Counted from the stretch's first letter, positions 24,523-32,631 are shown. The stretch: DNA of 39,800 bases from Verrucomicrobiota bacterium (GCA_023269675.1 JAHFSX010000020.1:70550-110349); one strand, 5' to 3'. Program-made: numbers and translations. Notes: generated by a model not told the origin, from the letters alone.

Positions 24523-25044
24523 ATGGAACTTTCCGATCAACAGCGTCAGGCCGTCAAAGAGTGGCTGGCAGCCGGTGCCACTCTGTCCGACGTGCAGCAG
24601 AACCTGAAGCGCGAGTTTGGCGTGACGATGACCTACATCGACACGCGGCTGCTGGTGCTCGACATCGGGGCGGAGGTCAAGGACAAGCCCGAGCCGAAAC
24701 CCATGCAGGCCCCGGCGCCGAAAGCGGCCCCTGCCGCGCCGCAGCCGGATGATCCCTATGCCGAGGATTTTGAGGACGAGGAGCTGCCCCCGGGGGAGGC
24801 CAAGCTGCCGGGTGAGGCGGGCGGCGCGAAAGTGGCGCTCACGCTTGACCGCCTGGTGGTGCCGGGCGCGATGGTCAGCGGCACCGTCATCTTCTCGGAC
24901 GGCGTCAAGGCCCGCTGGCTGATCGATCAGCAAGGCCGTTTCGGCTTGGATCCGGAAACTCCGGGATACAAGCCGTCGAGCCCTGACCTGCAGGCGTTCC
25001 AGCTGCAGCTGCGCGCGGAGCTGCAGCGGCACGGCTACGCATGA
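24523..25044 (+). CDS. Conserved hypothetical protein
   Basis: 173 residues, no signal peptide or membrane segment. The N-terminal 45 residues (LSDQQRQAVKEWLAAGATLS, then VQQNLKREFGVTMTYIDTRL) look like a small helical, perhaps helix-turn-helix, domain. A Pro/Ala/acidic linker follows (about 55-95), then a compact domain with VALTLDRLVVPGAMVSGTVI, ARWLIDQQGRFGLDPE and a C-terminal helix. I do not recognise a named family, though similar proteins seem to occur in PVC genomes. AAAGGAG (24507-24513) sits 9 bases before the ATG and a promoter is present, so it is a real gene with its own transcription. A dispersed inverted repeat separates it from proC. Confidence 0.8.
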   Translation: MELSDQQRQAVKEWLAAGATLSDVQQNLKREFGVTMTYIDTRLLVLDIGAEVKDKPEPKPMQAPAPKAAPAAPQPDDPYAEDFEDEELPPGEAKLPGEAGGAKVALTLDRLVVPGAMVSGTVIFSDGVKARWLIDQQGRFGLDPETPGYKPSSPDLQAFQLQLRAELQRHGYA

Positions 25045-25054
25045 TATTTTCTTA

Positions 25055-25130
25055 ACACAAAGACCCGAAGACACAAAGAAGAGACACGGTATAACGTATG
25101 GTATGCTTAGTGGCTTTGTGTCTTCGCGTT
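25055..25130. repeat. ACACAAAG-type inverted repeat
   Basis: CGAAGACACAAAG (25066-25078) pairs exactly with CTTTGTGTCTTCG (25114-25126), with partial extension outward. It belongs to a type of intergenic element seen widely in environmental genomes (recall). The stems have no T-run for termination. Confidence 0.65.
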
Positions 25131-25171
25131 TAAATCACGCATCTGTGGCCATGCGGAAAAGGGAGACGGAT

Positions 25172-25975
25172 ATGAAAATCGGATTTTTGGGCGCGGGCAA
25201 AATGGCGGAGGCGATTCTGGCCTCGGCGGTGCAGAGCGGGCTGTGCGATCCTTGGGACGTGATGGCCTGCGACAAAGTGGAGGAACGCCGCACGCTGATG
25301 GAGAAGCAGTACGGCGTGATCGTCACCGACGACGTGGCGCAGACGGTCAAGTCGTGCAAGGTGCTGGTGCTGGCGGTCAAGCCGCAGGATCTTGACGCGC
25401 TCTTGGGCGAGGTTAAGAAGCTGCTGACGGACAAGCATCTGCTGATCTCGATCGCGGCCGGCAAGACGCTGGCGACGCTGAAGAAAGCGGCCGGCCCCAA
25501 GCCGCGCATCGTGCGGGTGATGCCGAACCTGGCGCTGATGGTGCAGGAGGGCATGAGCGTCTTCTGTGCGGCCAAGAACGCGAAGCCGGCCGACAAGAAG
25601 CTGGTGGCGCAGATCTTCGGCAGCGCCGGCTCGGTGCTCGAGCTGGGTGAGAAGCGTTTCGATGCCGTCACGGCGCTGAGCGGCTCCGGGCCGGCTTTCT
25701 TCGCCTACGTGATGCAGGCGATGGTCGAGGGCGCGGTCGCCCTGGGACTGCCGAAGGAAGCGGCTCGCCTGCTGGCCGAGCAGACCCTGATCGGCACCGG
25801 CATCTATCTGCAGCACACGGGCATGGAGGCGGGCGATTTCATTCAGGCGGTCGCCTCGCCCAAAGGCACGACGGCCGCCGGGCTGGCGGTGCTCGAGAAG
25901 TCGTCGGTCAAAGCGGCGCTCGGAAAAACGCTGGCCGCGGCTGCCGCGCGCAGCGCGGAGCTGAGCCAGGCGTAG
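25172..25975 (+). CDS. proC: Pyrroline-5-carboxylate reductase
   Basis: Last step of proline synthesis: reduces 1-pyrroline-5-carboxylate to L-proline with NAD(P)H. The 267 residues are normal for ProC. The N-terminal Rossmann motif is MKIGFLGAGKMAEAI, followed by VLAVKPQDL, IVRVMPNLALMVQEG and the ProC signature around ALSGSGPAFFAYVMQAMVEG and ASPKGTTAAGL. The ATG at 25172 follows an AAAGGGAGA site; the longer frame from 25103 runs through the inverted repeat and is not favoured. Transcribed alone as far as can be seen; proA and proB are not in the window. Confidence 0.96.
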   Translation: MKIGFLGAGKMAEAILASAVQSGLCDPWDVMACDKVEERRTLMEKQYGVIVTDDVAQTVKSCKVLVLAVKPQDLDALLGEVKKLLTDKHLLISIAAGKTLATLKKAAGPKPRIVRVMPNLALMVQEGMSVFCAAKNAKPADKKLVAQIFGSAGSVLELGEKRFDAVTALSGSGPAFFAYVMQAMVEGAVALGLPKEAARLLAEQTLIGTGIYLQHTGMEAGDFIQAVASPKGTTAAGLAVLEKSSVKAALGKTLAAAAARSAELSQA

Positions 25976-25999
25976 ACAGGGGTCCGGGTTCGGATGATC

Positions 26000-26053
26000 C
26001 CGGCGGCGCGGAGCGCTCGCCCTACCGGTAGGGCGAGCGCTCCGCGCCGCCGG
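26000..26053. repeat. Perfect 54-bp palindrome, family D
   Basis: Two 27-base arms with no spacer and no mismatch, centred on ACCGGT between 26026 and 26027; the left arm starts CCGGCGGCGCGGAGCGCTCG. It could end transcription of proC only weakly, as no T-run follows. It is the same family as 20803-20872. Confidence 0.9.
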
Positions 26054-26092
26054 ATTGTCCTGTGTTGAAGCCGGAAGGAAGGGGCGGTCGCC

Positions 26093-26344
26093 ATGGAGAA
26101 ACGGACCGGATTTGTCGGCATCATCCTGGATGGCCGCGAGAGCGTCGAAGCGGTGAACCACGTGCTCTCGGAGCATGCGGAGCTGATCCTCGCGCGCATG
26201 GGCCTGCCCTGCCGCGACAAGGGGATCTCGGTCATCACGCTGGTGGTGGAGGCCTCGACCGACGAGCTCGGCACGCTGACCGGCCGGCTCGGGAAGATTC
26301 CGGGCGTCTCGGTGAAGTCGGCGCTTTCGAAGCAGGGGAAGTGA
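26093..26344 (+). CDS. TM1266-like [FeFe]-hydrogenase-associated regulator
   Basis: An 83-residue ACT-like single-domain protein: GFVGIILDGRESVEAVNHVL, then LARMGLPCRDKGISVITLVV and LTGRLGKIPGVSVKSALSK. This pattern matches the small TM1266 family, annotated as putative regulator of the iron-only hydrogenase system because it neighbours hydrogenase maturation genes in many anaerobes. The structure resembles NikR/ACT ligand-binding domains, without a DNA-binding part. Here it is a lone gene about 5 kb from hydF. The ATG at 26093 is preceded by AAGGAAGGGG-like purines. Fits an anaerobic, hydrogen-producing lifestyle. Confidence 0.85.
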   Translation: MEKRTGFVGIILDGRESVEAVNHVLSEHAELILARMGLPCRDKGISVITLVVEASTDELGTLTGRLGKIPGVSVKSALSKQGK

Positions 26345-26382
26345 GAAGGCTTTTAGCCTGAAACGTGAGCTGAGAAAGTCGC

Positions 26383-26462
26383 GGACGACACGGAGGTCGT
26401 CCCTCCAAGCGCAAAGAAGGAAGCTGTTCGCATGTCCTGGAGGGCCGGGCTCCGTCCCGGCC
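26383..26462. repeat. REP-like hairpin doublet, family C
   Basis: Hairpin 1: GGACGAC (26383-26389), loop ACGGAG, GTCGTCC (26396-26402), then CTCCA. Hairpin 2, on the other strand: GGCCGGG, loop ACGGAG, CCCGGCC (26462-26443), then CTCCA. Loop and flank are identical; the stems differ at three compensated pairs. Confidence 0.8.
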
Positions 26463-26530
26463 GTGCATGAGCGGTATTTTCAGCGGAATCGGCTGAAGAC
26501 TTTTAGGTCGAGAGACAAGGATTTCCCGTT

Positions 26531-27415
26531 TTGAAATATTCCATCCTTCATGGGTTCGCGCGTTTCGTGCTCTTGGTTTGCCTCGCCTGGGGCGCGCGGG
26601 CCGGGGAGCGGCCGGTCGTGTTCGTCTCGGTCCCGCCGCAGGCCTGGCTGGTGAAGCGTCTGGCGGGTGAGGCGGTGGAGGTTCAGACGCTGCTGACCGC
26701 CGGCGCGAACCCGCACACCTTCGAGCCCTCCGGCCGCCAGGTGAAAAAACTTTCCGGGGCCGCGCTCTATCTCACGCTCGGGATGCCGTTCGAGATGGCG
26801 CTGGCCGGCCGCGCGGGAAGCCTGAGCCCGTCGCTTAAGGTGGTGGGCATGGACGCGGGGATCGCGAAGATCGCCGCGTCCGCGCACGATCACGGTCATG
26901 AGGATGCCGGCCACGTCTGCGGCGTGGGCGGAGACCCGCACATCTGGCTCTCGCCGCGGCTGATGTGCGCGATGGCCTCCAATACGGTTGCGGCCTTGGC
27001 TCAGGCGCTGCCGCAGCAGCGCGCGGCGCTGGCTGAAAAGCTTCAGGCCGCCGTGTCGGAGATCGCTGCCGTCGATGCGGAGGTGCGCGGAAAGCTCGGA
27101 TCCCTGCGCATGCGGACGTGGGTGGTGTATCATCCCTCGTGGAACTATTTCGCTGAAGATTACGGGCTGACGCTGCTGGTGATCGAGCAGGACGGCAAGG
27201 CCCCGTCCGCCAAACATTTGGTCGGGGTGATCGGTCAGGCGCGGGCCGCAGGCGCGCAGGTGGTCTGCGCCGAACCGCAGTATGACAAGCGCCCCGCGCA
27301 GACCCTGGCCGAGCAGTTGGGCGCGCGGCTGGTGACCCTTGACCCGCTGCAAGAGGACTGGCCGGCGCTGATGCGCGACGTGGCGGAGAAACTGGCGGGT
27401 GGCGATGTCCGCTGA
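26531..27415 (+). CDS. znuA: Zn/Mn ABC transporter, substrate-binding protein
   Basis: A 294-residue periplasmic metal-binding protein (cluster A-I). Signal peptide: MKYSILHGFARFVLLVCLA then ARAG. Metal ligands are visible as His in GANPHTFEPS, His in GDPHIWLSP and His in VYHPSWNYFAEDYGL; the fourth ligand is expected in the C-terminal lobe. A short His/Asp-rich loop (AHDHGHEDAGH, about residues 117-127) sits where zinc-specific ZnuA proteins carry their His-rich loop, so zinc is slightly favoured over manganese. The start is TTG 26531 with AAGGA at 26517-26521; no ATG in frame gives the signal peptide. It overlaps the ATPase gene. I saw no clear Zur box upstream. Confidence 0.9.
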   Translation: MKYSILHGFARFVLLVCLAWGARAGERPVVFVSVPPQAWLVKRLAGEAVEVQTLLTAGANPHTFEPSGRQVKKLSGAALYLTLGMPFEMALAGRAGSLSPSLKVVGMDAGIAKIAASAHDHGHEDAGHVCGVGGDPHIWLSPRLMCAMASNTVAALAQALPQQRAALAEKLQAAVSEIAAVDAEVRGKLGSLRMRTWVVYHPSWNYFAEDYGLTLLVIEQDGKAPSAKHLVGVIGQARAAGAQVVCAEPQYDKRPAQTLAEQLGARLVTLDPLQEDWPALMRDVAEKLAGGDVR

Positions 27416-28244
27416 ACGTCCGACAGCCGCCGAGCCCGCGATTGAGGTGAGCGACGTCTGCTTCGCCTATGGCGGCCAGGAGGTGTTGCACAACGTCTCG
27501 TTCCGCATCGCCCGCAACGCGCTGGTGGCCGTGGTCGGCCCCAACGGCGGCGGCAAGACAACGCTCCTGAAGCTCCTGCTGGGCGAGCTCGAGCCGCGCT
27601 ACGGCACGATCCGCGTGTTGGGCGGGGCGCCGGCCGCGACGCGCGTGCGGATCGGTTACGTGCCGCAGACCGTGCCGTTCGATCCGCGCTTTCCTGTTTC
27701 CGTGCGCGAGGCGGTGCTGATGGGCCGCGTGGCCAAGAGCCGGTTCGGGCACTACGGGCCGCCGGATCACACGGCCGCGCGCGACGCGCTGGCGCGGGTC
27801 GGGCTCGCGGACTTTGAGCGGCGCTCGTTCGCGGAGCTCTCCGGCGGCGAGCGGCAGCGGGTCCTGATCGCGCAGGCGCTGGCGGGCGGTTCGGAGCTGC
27901 TGCTGCTGGACGAGCCCGTGGCGAATGTGGACCCCGAACACACCAGCCGCCTGTACGAGCTTTTCAAGGCCCTCACGTCCGACGTGACGGTGATGATGGT
28001 GTCGCACAACCTGAGCGTGGTGACGGGCCACGCGACGCACGTGCTCTGCGTGAACCGCATGGCCGGCTTGCATGCGATCGGCGAGGTGGCCTCGTCCACC
28101 TTCACCGAGGCGTTCGGCGGCAGCCTGACGACGATCCGCCACGATGCGGACTGCCATGTGATGGACCCCTCGGCGGCGCTGGACGCGCCGCACCACGGGT
28201 GCGGCGGCGGGGCGGACTCACGCGCGACGGACAGAACGGACTGA
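27405..28244 (+). CDS. znuC: Zn/Mn ABC transporter, ATP-binding protein
   Basis: A 279-residue ABC ATPase that powers metal import. Walker A is GPNGGGKTT, the signature LSGGERQR, Walker B LLLLDEP, and the switch His lies in MMVSHNLSVV. The C-terminal extension of about 40 residues contains HDADCHVMD and HHGCGGG, a His/Cys-rich tail that may sense or bind the metal. The ATG at 27405 overlaps the end of the binding-protein gene by 11 bases; a GTG at 27399 is also possible. The permease gene follows 19 bases later. Confidence 0.93.
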   Translation: MSAERPTAAEPAIEVSDVCFAYGGQEVLHNVSFRIARNALVAVVGPNGGGKTTLLKLLLGELEPRYGTIRVLGGAPAATRVRIGYVPQTVPFDPRFPVSVREAVLMGRVAKSRFGHYGPPDHTAARDALARVGLADFERRSFAELSGGERQRVLIAQALAGGSELLLLDEPVANVDPEHTSRLYELFKALTSDVTVMMVSHNLSVVTGHATHVLCVNRMAGLHAIGEVASSTFTEAFGGSLTTIRHDADCHVMDPSAALDAPHHGCGGGADSRATDRTD

Positions 28245-28263
28245 ACCGACGGGATGCGTCAAT

Positions 28264-29118
28264 ATGCTGACCTTTTTCAAAGACCTGTGCAGTTACCCCT
28301 TTCTGGTGAACGCCGTCGTGGCGGCGGTGCTGGTGTCGGTCGCGGCGGGGCTGGCGGGAAGCCTGGTGGTGGTGCGGCGCTCGACGTATCTGGCGGGCGC
28401 GGTTTCGCACAGCATCCTGGCGGGGCTGGGGCTGGCGCGGCTGCTGCAGCGGCGCTTCGGTTTCGACGGGCTCTCGCCCATGATGGGCGCGGTGCTCGTG
28501 GCGGTGGGGGTGGCCCTGCTGATGGCCCGGCTGACGGCGCGCGGCAAGCAGCGGGCCGATACGGTGCTGAGCGCGGTCTGGACCGGCGGCATGGCGCTGG
28601 GCGTATCCTTCGTGGCGGCCACGCCGGGCTATCAGGACGATCTGATGAGCTACCTTTTCGGCTCGATCCTGCTGGTGTCGGGGACGGACCTGGCGTGGAT
28701 GGCGGCGATGGATGTGCTGATCATCGGGGTGATGGCGGTCTGCTACAACCGGTTTCTGGCGATCGCCTTCAACGAAGAGTTGGCGCGGCTGCGCGGCGTG
28801 AACACGGCGGTTTACGAGGTGGTGTACCACGTGCTGACGGCGCTGACGGTCGTGCTGCTGGTGCGCGTGGTGGGTATCGTGCTGGCGATCGCGCTCCTGA
28901 CGCTGCCGGCGGCGGCGGCGGGGCTGGTGACGCGGCGGCTGGACCGCATGATGGCGGCGGCGGTGGGCATCGGGATCGCGGTGAGCCTGCTCGGGCTGGC
29001 GGTGAGTTACGGGCCGGGCTGGCCCCCCGGCGCGACGATCGTCGAAATCGCGGTGCTGGTCTATCTGGCGGCCTCCTGCGCCGCGCGGCGGCGCGTGCGG
29101 CTCGGCGCGCCGGCGTAG
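28264..29118 (+). CDS. znuB: Zn/Mn ABC transporter, permease
   Basis: A 284-residue inner-membrane protein of the ABC-3 family with about eight hydrophobic segments. It begins MLTFFKDLCSYPFLVNAVVA; the conserved cytoplasmic loop EELARLRGVN couples to the ATPase, and LLTLPAAAAGLVTRRL is the usual later-helix motif. Third gene of the binding protein-ATPase-permease operon; the substrate follows from the operon, not from this sequence. A MITE-like element begins 35 bases after the stop. Confidence 0.93.
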   Translation: MLTFFKDLCSYPFLVNAVVAAVLVSVAAGLAGSLVVVRRSTYLAGAVSHSILAGLGLARLLQRRFGFDGLSPMMGAVLVAVGVALLMARLTARGKQRADTVLSAVWTGGMALGVSFVAATPGYQDDLMSYLFGSILLVSGTDLAWMAAMDVLIIGVMAVCYNRFLAIAFNEELARLRGVNTAVYEVVYHVLTALTVVLLVRVVGIVLAIALLTLPAAAAGLVTRRLDRMMAAAVGIGIAVSLLGLAVSYGPGWPPGATIVEIAVLVYLAASCAARRRVRLGAPA

Positions 29119-29153
29119 GCGCGCGGTCAGGTGACCGGACGGCCCCTTCCCGC

Positions 29154-29418
29154 GGGCGCATCCCCGTTTCATTGACTAACGTGGGCAAAGCCCGCGACCC
29201 AATTGAACCGCAGATAGCCGAATACTGAACCGCAGATTGTCGAAGTAGAGCTGCCTCTACGCAATTGAATCTCTTTCCTTCATGATTCGCAAATCGTCAT
29301 TCGTCAATCTGCGGTTTGTTCAGGTACAAAACAACGTGTTTTTTATTGTCGGTGTCGAGCCGTAAGGCACTAACCGCGCAGGTTTCGCCCGACAAGTCAG
29401 TGAAACGGGGATGCGCCC
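29154..29418. mobile_element. 265-bp MITE-like element with 24-bp terminal inverted repeats
   Basis: Left end 29154-29177 (GGGCGCATCCCCGTTTCATT then GACT) and right end 29395-29418 are inverse copies with one mismatch in 24. Inside, GAACCGCAGAT occurs twice (about 29205 and 29227) and its inverse once (about 29305-29320). CCCCTTCCC is present just outside or at both ends (29143-29151, 29417-29425) and may be a target duplication. No open frame of note lies within. Confidence 0.6.
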
Positions 29419-29445
29419 CCTTCCCTCGCGACGCGGGCCCCGGTA

Positions 29446-29474
29446 TTGGCAGCCGTTAGGGTTTTTTATATAAT
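29446..29474 (+). promoter_or_regulatory. Strong sigma-70-like promoter of the protease gene
   Basis: TTGGCA (29446-29451), exactly 17 bases, TATAAT (29469-29474). The ATG at 29481 lies only 6 bases after the -10 box, so transcription should start at the start codon itself. Confidence 0.7.
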
Positions 29475-29480
29475 ACCGCC

Positions 29481-30761
29481 ATGACCGGCCCCCGTCAGAC
29501 TGCGGCCATCGCGATGGCGTGTGTTTCGCTGCTTCTCGCGCAGCGGGCCGAGGCGCTTGTTTACTGCGTCACCAACGCCGTGGACTACCATCAGGTGGCG
29601 CCGACCGGCGAATGGGCCAGCGCCGGATGGAGCGAAACCGCCCCGATCACCAACTTTCTGGGGACGGTCATCCATTCCAACGCGATGCTGACCGCGAAGC
29701 ACATTGTGGAGATCGCCGTTGGCGAGCAGTTCGCGTATGGGGGCCAGAACCATACGGTGACCTCCCGGGTGACTGACGCGGGGAGCGATTTGGCGGTCCT
29801 GTTCTTTACCCCCGCTGCGACGAATTTCGCGCGGATCAACATCGAGACCGACGATATCGGCGCGTTCGTGATCCTCCAGGGGCGCGGCCTGGAGCGCGGG
29901 GATGCGGTGGTGACGGGCGGCCGCACCAACGGCTGGCAATGGGCGTGGGACAAGGGCTGGGCGATCCGGCGCTGGGGCGGGAACCGTTATGTCGGCGAGG
30001 CCGATTATGGCAGCGCGTCAGACGGGATTCTCGCCGTGGCCGCCTTTGATAACAACGGCGACCCCGACGAGTGCATGCTTTCGGTCGGCGACAGTGGCGG
30101 CCCTGGCTTTATCCGCACCGGCAGCGGCTGGAAACTGGCGACCGTCAACTTCTCGGTCGAACCGGCCTTGTTCACGGTCTCTACCAATCCGGTGTCGGCC
30201 TTTAACGCGTCGCTGTATGACACCGGCGGCCTGTATTACGACGACAACGGCTCGTGGCGTTACCAGCCGCCGGCGGAGTCGAATGCGCCCTGCCTGATGC
30301 TCAACACCCGCACGTCCAAACGCGTCGCGTGGCTCACCAACGCGGTCACGGGCATCACCTTCCCGGCCGACGTCGGGGTGGCCTGGCGCTGCGAGACGAA
30401 CACCCCTTCGGGGCGCAAGGCTGCCGAGGGGCTGTGGTTTGAAGTGGTCGTCACCAACGCGGGCCCGTACACCGCCCGCGGTCTGGCGCTCGACCTCGCC
30501 TGGCCCGTCGGCGTGCGCCCGCTGAACAGCAGCGCTTCGCAAGGTTCCTTCGTGACCAACCGCTGGTCGCTGCCGTCGCTCGCGGACGGCGGCGCGGCGA
30601 CGCTGCGGGTGGACACCGTGGTGTGGCGTTCGGCCGCCGGGTGGGGAACCAACCGCGTGAGCGTGGCGAGTTCGGACAAGCCCGACGGTGTGAGCTCGAA
30701 CAATGCGGCGTCCTGCGCCGTGTGGCTGCCCTCCACCGCCACGCGGCTGATGATCGAATGA
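29481..30761 (+). CDS. Secreted trypsin-like serine protease
   Basis: A 426-residue exported protein. The signal peptide (about residues 1-25) ends LLLAQRAEA. A trypsin-fold domain (about 30-270) shows the triad: His in MLTAKHIVEI, Asp in GSDLAVLFF and Ser in VGDSGGPGF. Unlike typical secreted chymotrypsin-type enzymes it has few Cys. The C-terminal 130 residues form a CARDB/DUF11-like beta-sandwich (VVVTNAGPYTARGLALDLAW) without a PEP-CTERM or LPXTG anchor. The substrate is unknown; it may process surface proteins or act in nutrition. There is no ribosome binding site, and the promoter position suggests a leaderless message. A later Met at 29514 also lacks a ribosome binding site and would shorten the signal peptide. 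Confidence 0.85.
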   Translation: MTGPRQTAAIAMACVSLLLAQRAEALVYCVTNAVDYHQVAPTGEWASAGWSETAPITNFLGTVIHSNAMLTAKHIVEIAVGEQFAYGGQNHTVTSRVTDAGSDLAVLFFTPAATNFARINIETDDIGAFVILQGRGLERGDAVVTGGRTNGWQWAWDKGWAIRRWGGNRYVGEADYGSASDGILAVAAFDNNGDPDECMLSVGDSGGPGFIRTGSGWKLATVNFSVEPALFTVSTNPVSAFNASLYDTGGLYYDDNGSWRYQPPAESNAPCLMLNTRTSKRVAWLTNAVTGITFPADVGVAWRCETNTPSGRKAAEGLWFEVVVTNAGPYTARGLALDLAWPVGVRPLNSSASQGSFVTNRWSLPSLADGGAATLRVDTVVWRSAAGWGTNRVSVASSDKPDGVSSNNAASCAVWLPSTATRLMIE

Positions 30762-30789
30762 AGGGTGTGCGGCGCGGACACGGGACGGC

Positions 30790-31308
30790 TCACATGTCGT
30801 CTTCGCGGAAGTCGATCAGGAAGATGCCGAACAGCAGGTCGAAAACTTCCGCGGGGTCGACGCCCACCTCGGCGCCTATAATGGCGACGTGCACCCCCGC
30901 TCCGACCTCGGTGTCGGCGTAGCGCGGGTTCGCGTCGTAATCGGTCACGGTGGCGTCGGCCACGCTGACGGCCACGCCGCTGCGGGCTTCGGGGCCGAAC
31001 GGCACCGGCACCTTGGGCGCCTGACGGGGACCCGGCAAGCCGAAAAAGACTGAGTTGTAGCCCCCCAGAAAGACATCCGTCAATTTGGTGACGCGGGCGC
31101 CCACGGCCAAACCGGGCCCCAGGCGCACCCGGGCCCGCACGATGTCGAGCACGTCGAAGACCCGGTTGGGGATGTAGAACAGCACGGTGTGGCCGACTCC
31201 GTGGCGGGTGGCGTGGGGAGTCGTGGACTCCTGTTGGTCTGTTTCTGCGGCGGATGCCGTGCCGAGCAGGGTGATGGCGATCAGGCCGGAGCACACGATG
31301 GATTTCAT
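30790..31308 (-). CDS. Exported protein of unknown function
   Basis: 172 residues. The signal peptide MKSIVCSGLIAITLLGTASA is clear, with AAAGGAAA in front of the ATG at 31308; the frame open to 31371 lies in the promoter and is not coding. The mature part holds LFYIPNRVFDVLDIVRARVR, LGPGLAVGARVTKLTDVFLG and GVAVSVADATVTDYDANPRY, looking like a compact beta-rich domain found, as far as I recall, in other PVC and proteobacterial genomes without a function. The C-terminus FGIFLIDFREDDM is acidic. It has its own promoter after hydF and converges with the protease gene. Confidence 0.75.
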   Translation of the reverse strand: MKSIVCSGLIAITLLGTASAAETDQQESTTPHATRHGVGHTVLFYIPNRVFDVLDIVRARVRLGPGLAVGARVTKLTDVFLGGYNSVFFGLPGPRQAPKVPVPFGPEARSGVAVSVADATVTDYDANPRYADTEVGAGVHVAIIGAEVGVDPAEVFDLLFGIFLIDFREDDM

Positions 31309-31331
31309 AGACTGTTTCCTTTTGTGAAAAC

Positions 31332-31359
31332 AGTATAGGCTCCTCTCGCGGAGAAACAA
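31332..31359 (-). promoter_or_regulatory. Promoter of the exported protein gene
   Basis: On the minus strand: TTGTTT (31359-31354), 16 bases, TATACT (31337-31332), about 23 bases before the ATG. It lies immediately after the hydF stop. Confidence 0.5.
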
Positions 31360-31371
31360 TGGGGTGAACAC

Positions 31372-32616
31372 CTACGGGTGGGGGGCTTCCGCCGCCGCGA
31401 GGCTGGCGAGCGGGAAGGGCTCGAGGCAGCGCGCGAGGATGCCCTGCATGTAGGCGATGAGCACGCCGTAGTTGACGATGGCCACGCCCGCGGCCTTGGC
31501 CTGCTGGATGCGGTAGTGCATCTCGCGGCGGTTGAGCATGCACGCGCCGCAGTGGATCAGCAGCGCGTAGTGCGACAGGTCCTTGGGATACTTCATGCCG
31601 CTGGCGTGCTCGAACACGAGCTGCTTGCCGGTGTGCTGCCGCAGCCAGCGCGGGATCTTGACCGTGCCGATGTCGTCCGACTGGCGGTGGTGCGTGCAGC
31701 CTTCGGCCACCAGCACGCGGTCGCCGTCCTTCAGCGTCTCGACCGCGCGGGCGCCGCGCACGAGCGTGTCGAGGTCGCCCTTGTAGCGGGCGAAGAGGAT
31801 CGAGAAGGAGGTGAGCGGCACGTCGCGCGGCGTGTCGGCCGAGACCTTGGCGAAGACCTGCGAGTCGGTGATGACGAGGCGCGGCTTCTTGCCGAGCGAC
31901 GCCAGCGTCTCGCGCAGCTCGAACTCCTTGGTGACGACCGCGATGGCGTCGGCCTCCAGGATGTCGCGGATGGTCTGCTGCTGCGGCAGGATCAGCCGGC
32001 CCTTGGGCGCGGCCTTGTCGATGGGCGTGACCAGCACCACCACGTCCGACGGGCTCAGCAGGTCGCCCACGATCTGGAACTTGTCGGCCTCTTCCGGCAC
32101 GACCTTGGCGAGCGCGAGCTTGAGCTCCTCCACGCCGTCCTGCGTGACCGACGAGACGCAGTGCACCGGGGCCTTGGCGATGTCGGAGGCCTCTTTCAGC
32201 GCCGCTTCGGAAGGCGGCGTCAGGTCGGCTTTGTTGAAGACCACCAGGAGCGGGATGTTCTTGGCGCGGACCAGCGCGAGGATCTCCAGCTCGCACGTGC
32301 CGAGGCCGAACTCGGCTTCGGTGACCAGCAGGGCCACGTCGGTTTGGTTCAGCACGTCGCGCGTGCGCTTGACGCGCAGCTCGCCCAGCGCGCCTTCGTC
32401 GTCGAGCCCGGGCGTGTCGATGATCATGATGGGGCCGAGCGGCAGCAGCTCCATGGCCTTGTGGACCGGATCGGTGGTCGTGCCCTTGACGTCCGAGACG
32501 ATCGAGACCTCTTGGCCGGTCAGGGCGTTGATGAGGCTGGACTTGCCGACGTTGCGGCGTCCGAACAGCGCGATGTGGACACGCTCGCCTTGGGGAGTCT
32601 GGTTGAGTGAGGACAT
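31372..32616 (-). CDS. hydF: [FeFe]-hydrogenase H-cluster maturation GTPase HydF
   Basis: Scaffold and carrier that receives the di-iron subcluster made by HydE and HydG and delivers it to HydA. The 414 residues have the family length. The N-terminal GTPase shows G1 GRRNVGKSS, G3 DTPGLDDEG and G4 NKAD. The dimerisation domain follows, then the cluster-binding C-terminal domain with the diagnostic CxH (EGCTHHRQSDDIG) and HCxxC (HCGAC) motifs. The start ATG 32616 has no ribosome binding site; it lies 17 bases after aspA and may depend on coupling to it. HydA, HydE and HydG are not in the window. Confidence 0.96.
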   Translation of the reverse strand: MSSLNQTPQGERVHIALFGRRNVGKSSLINALTGQEVSIVSDVKGTTTDPVHKAMELLPLGPIMIIDTPGLDDEGALGELRVKRTRDVLNQTDVALLVTEAEFGLGTCELEILALVRAKNIPLLVVFNKADLTPPSEAALKEASDIAKAPVHCVSSVTQDGVEELKLALAKVVPEEADKFQIVGDLLSPSDVVVLVTPIDKAAPKGRLILPQQQTIRDILEADAIAVVTKEFELRETLASLGKKPRLVITDSQVFAKVSADTPRDVPLTSFSILFARYKGDLDTLVRGARAVETLKDGDRVLVAEGCTHHRQSDDIGTVKIPRWLRQHTGKQLVFEHASGMKYPKDLSHYALLIHCGACMLNRREMHYRIQQAKAAGVAIVNYGVLIAYMQGILARCLEPFPLASLAAAEAPHP

Positions 32617-32631
32617 GGGGGGGAAAGGAGG

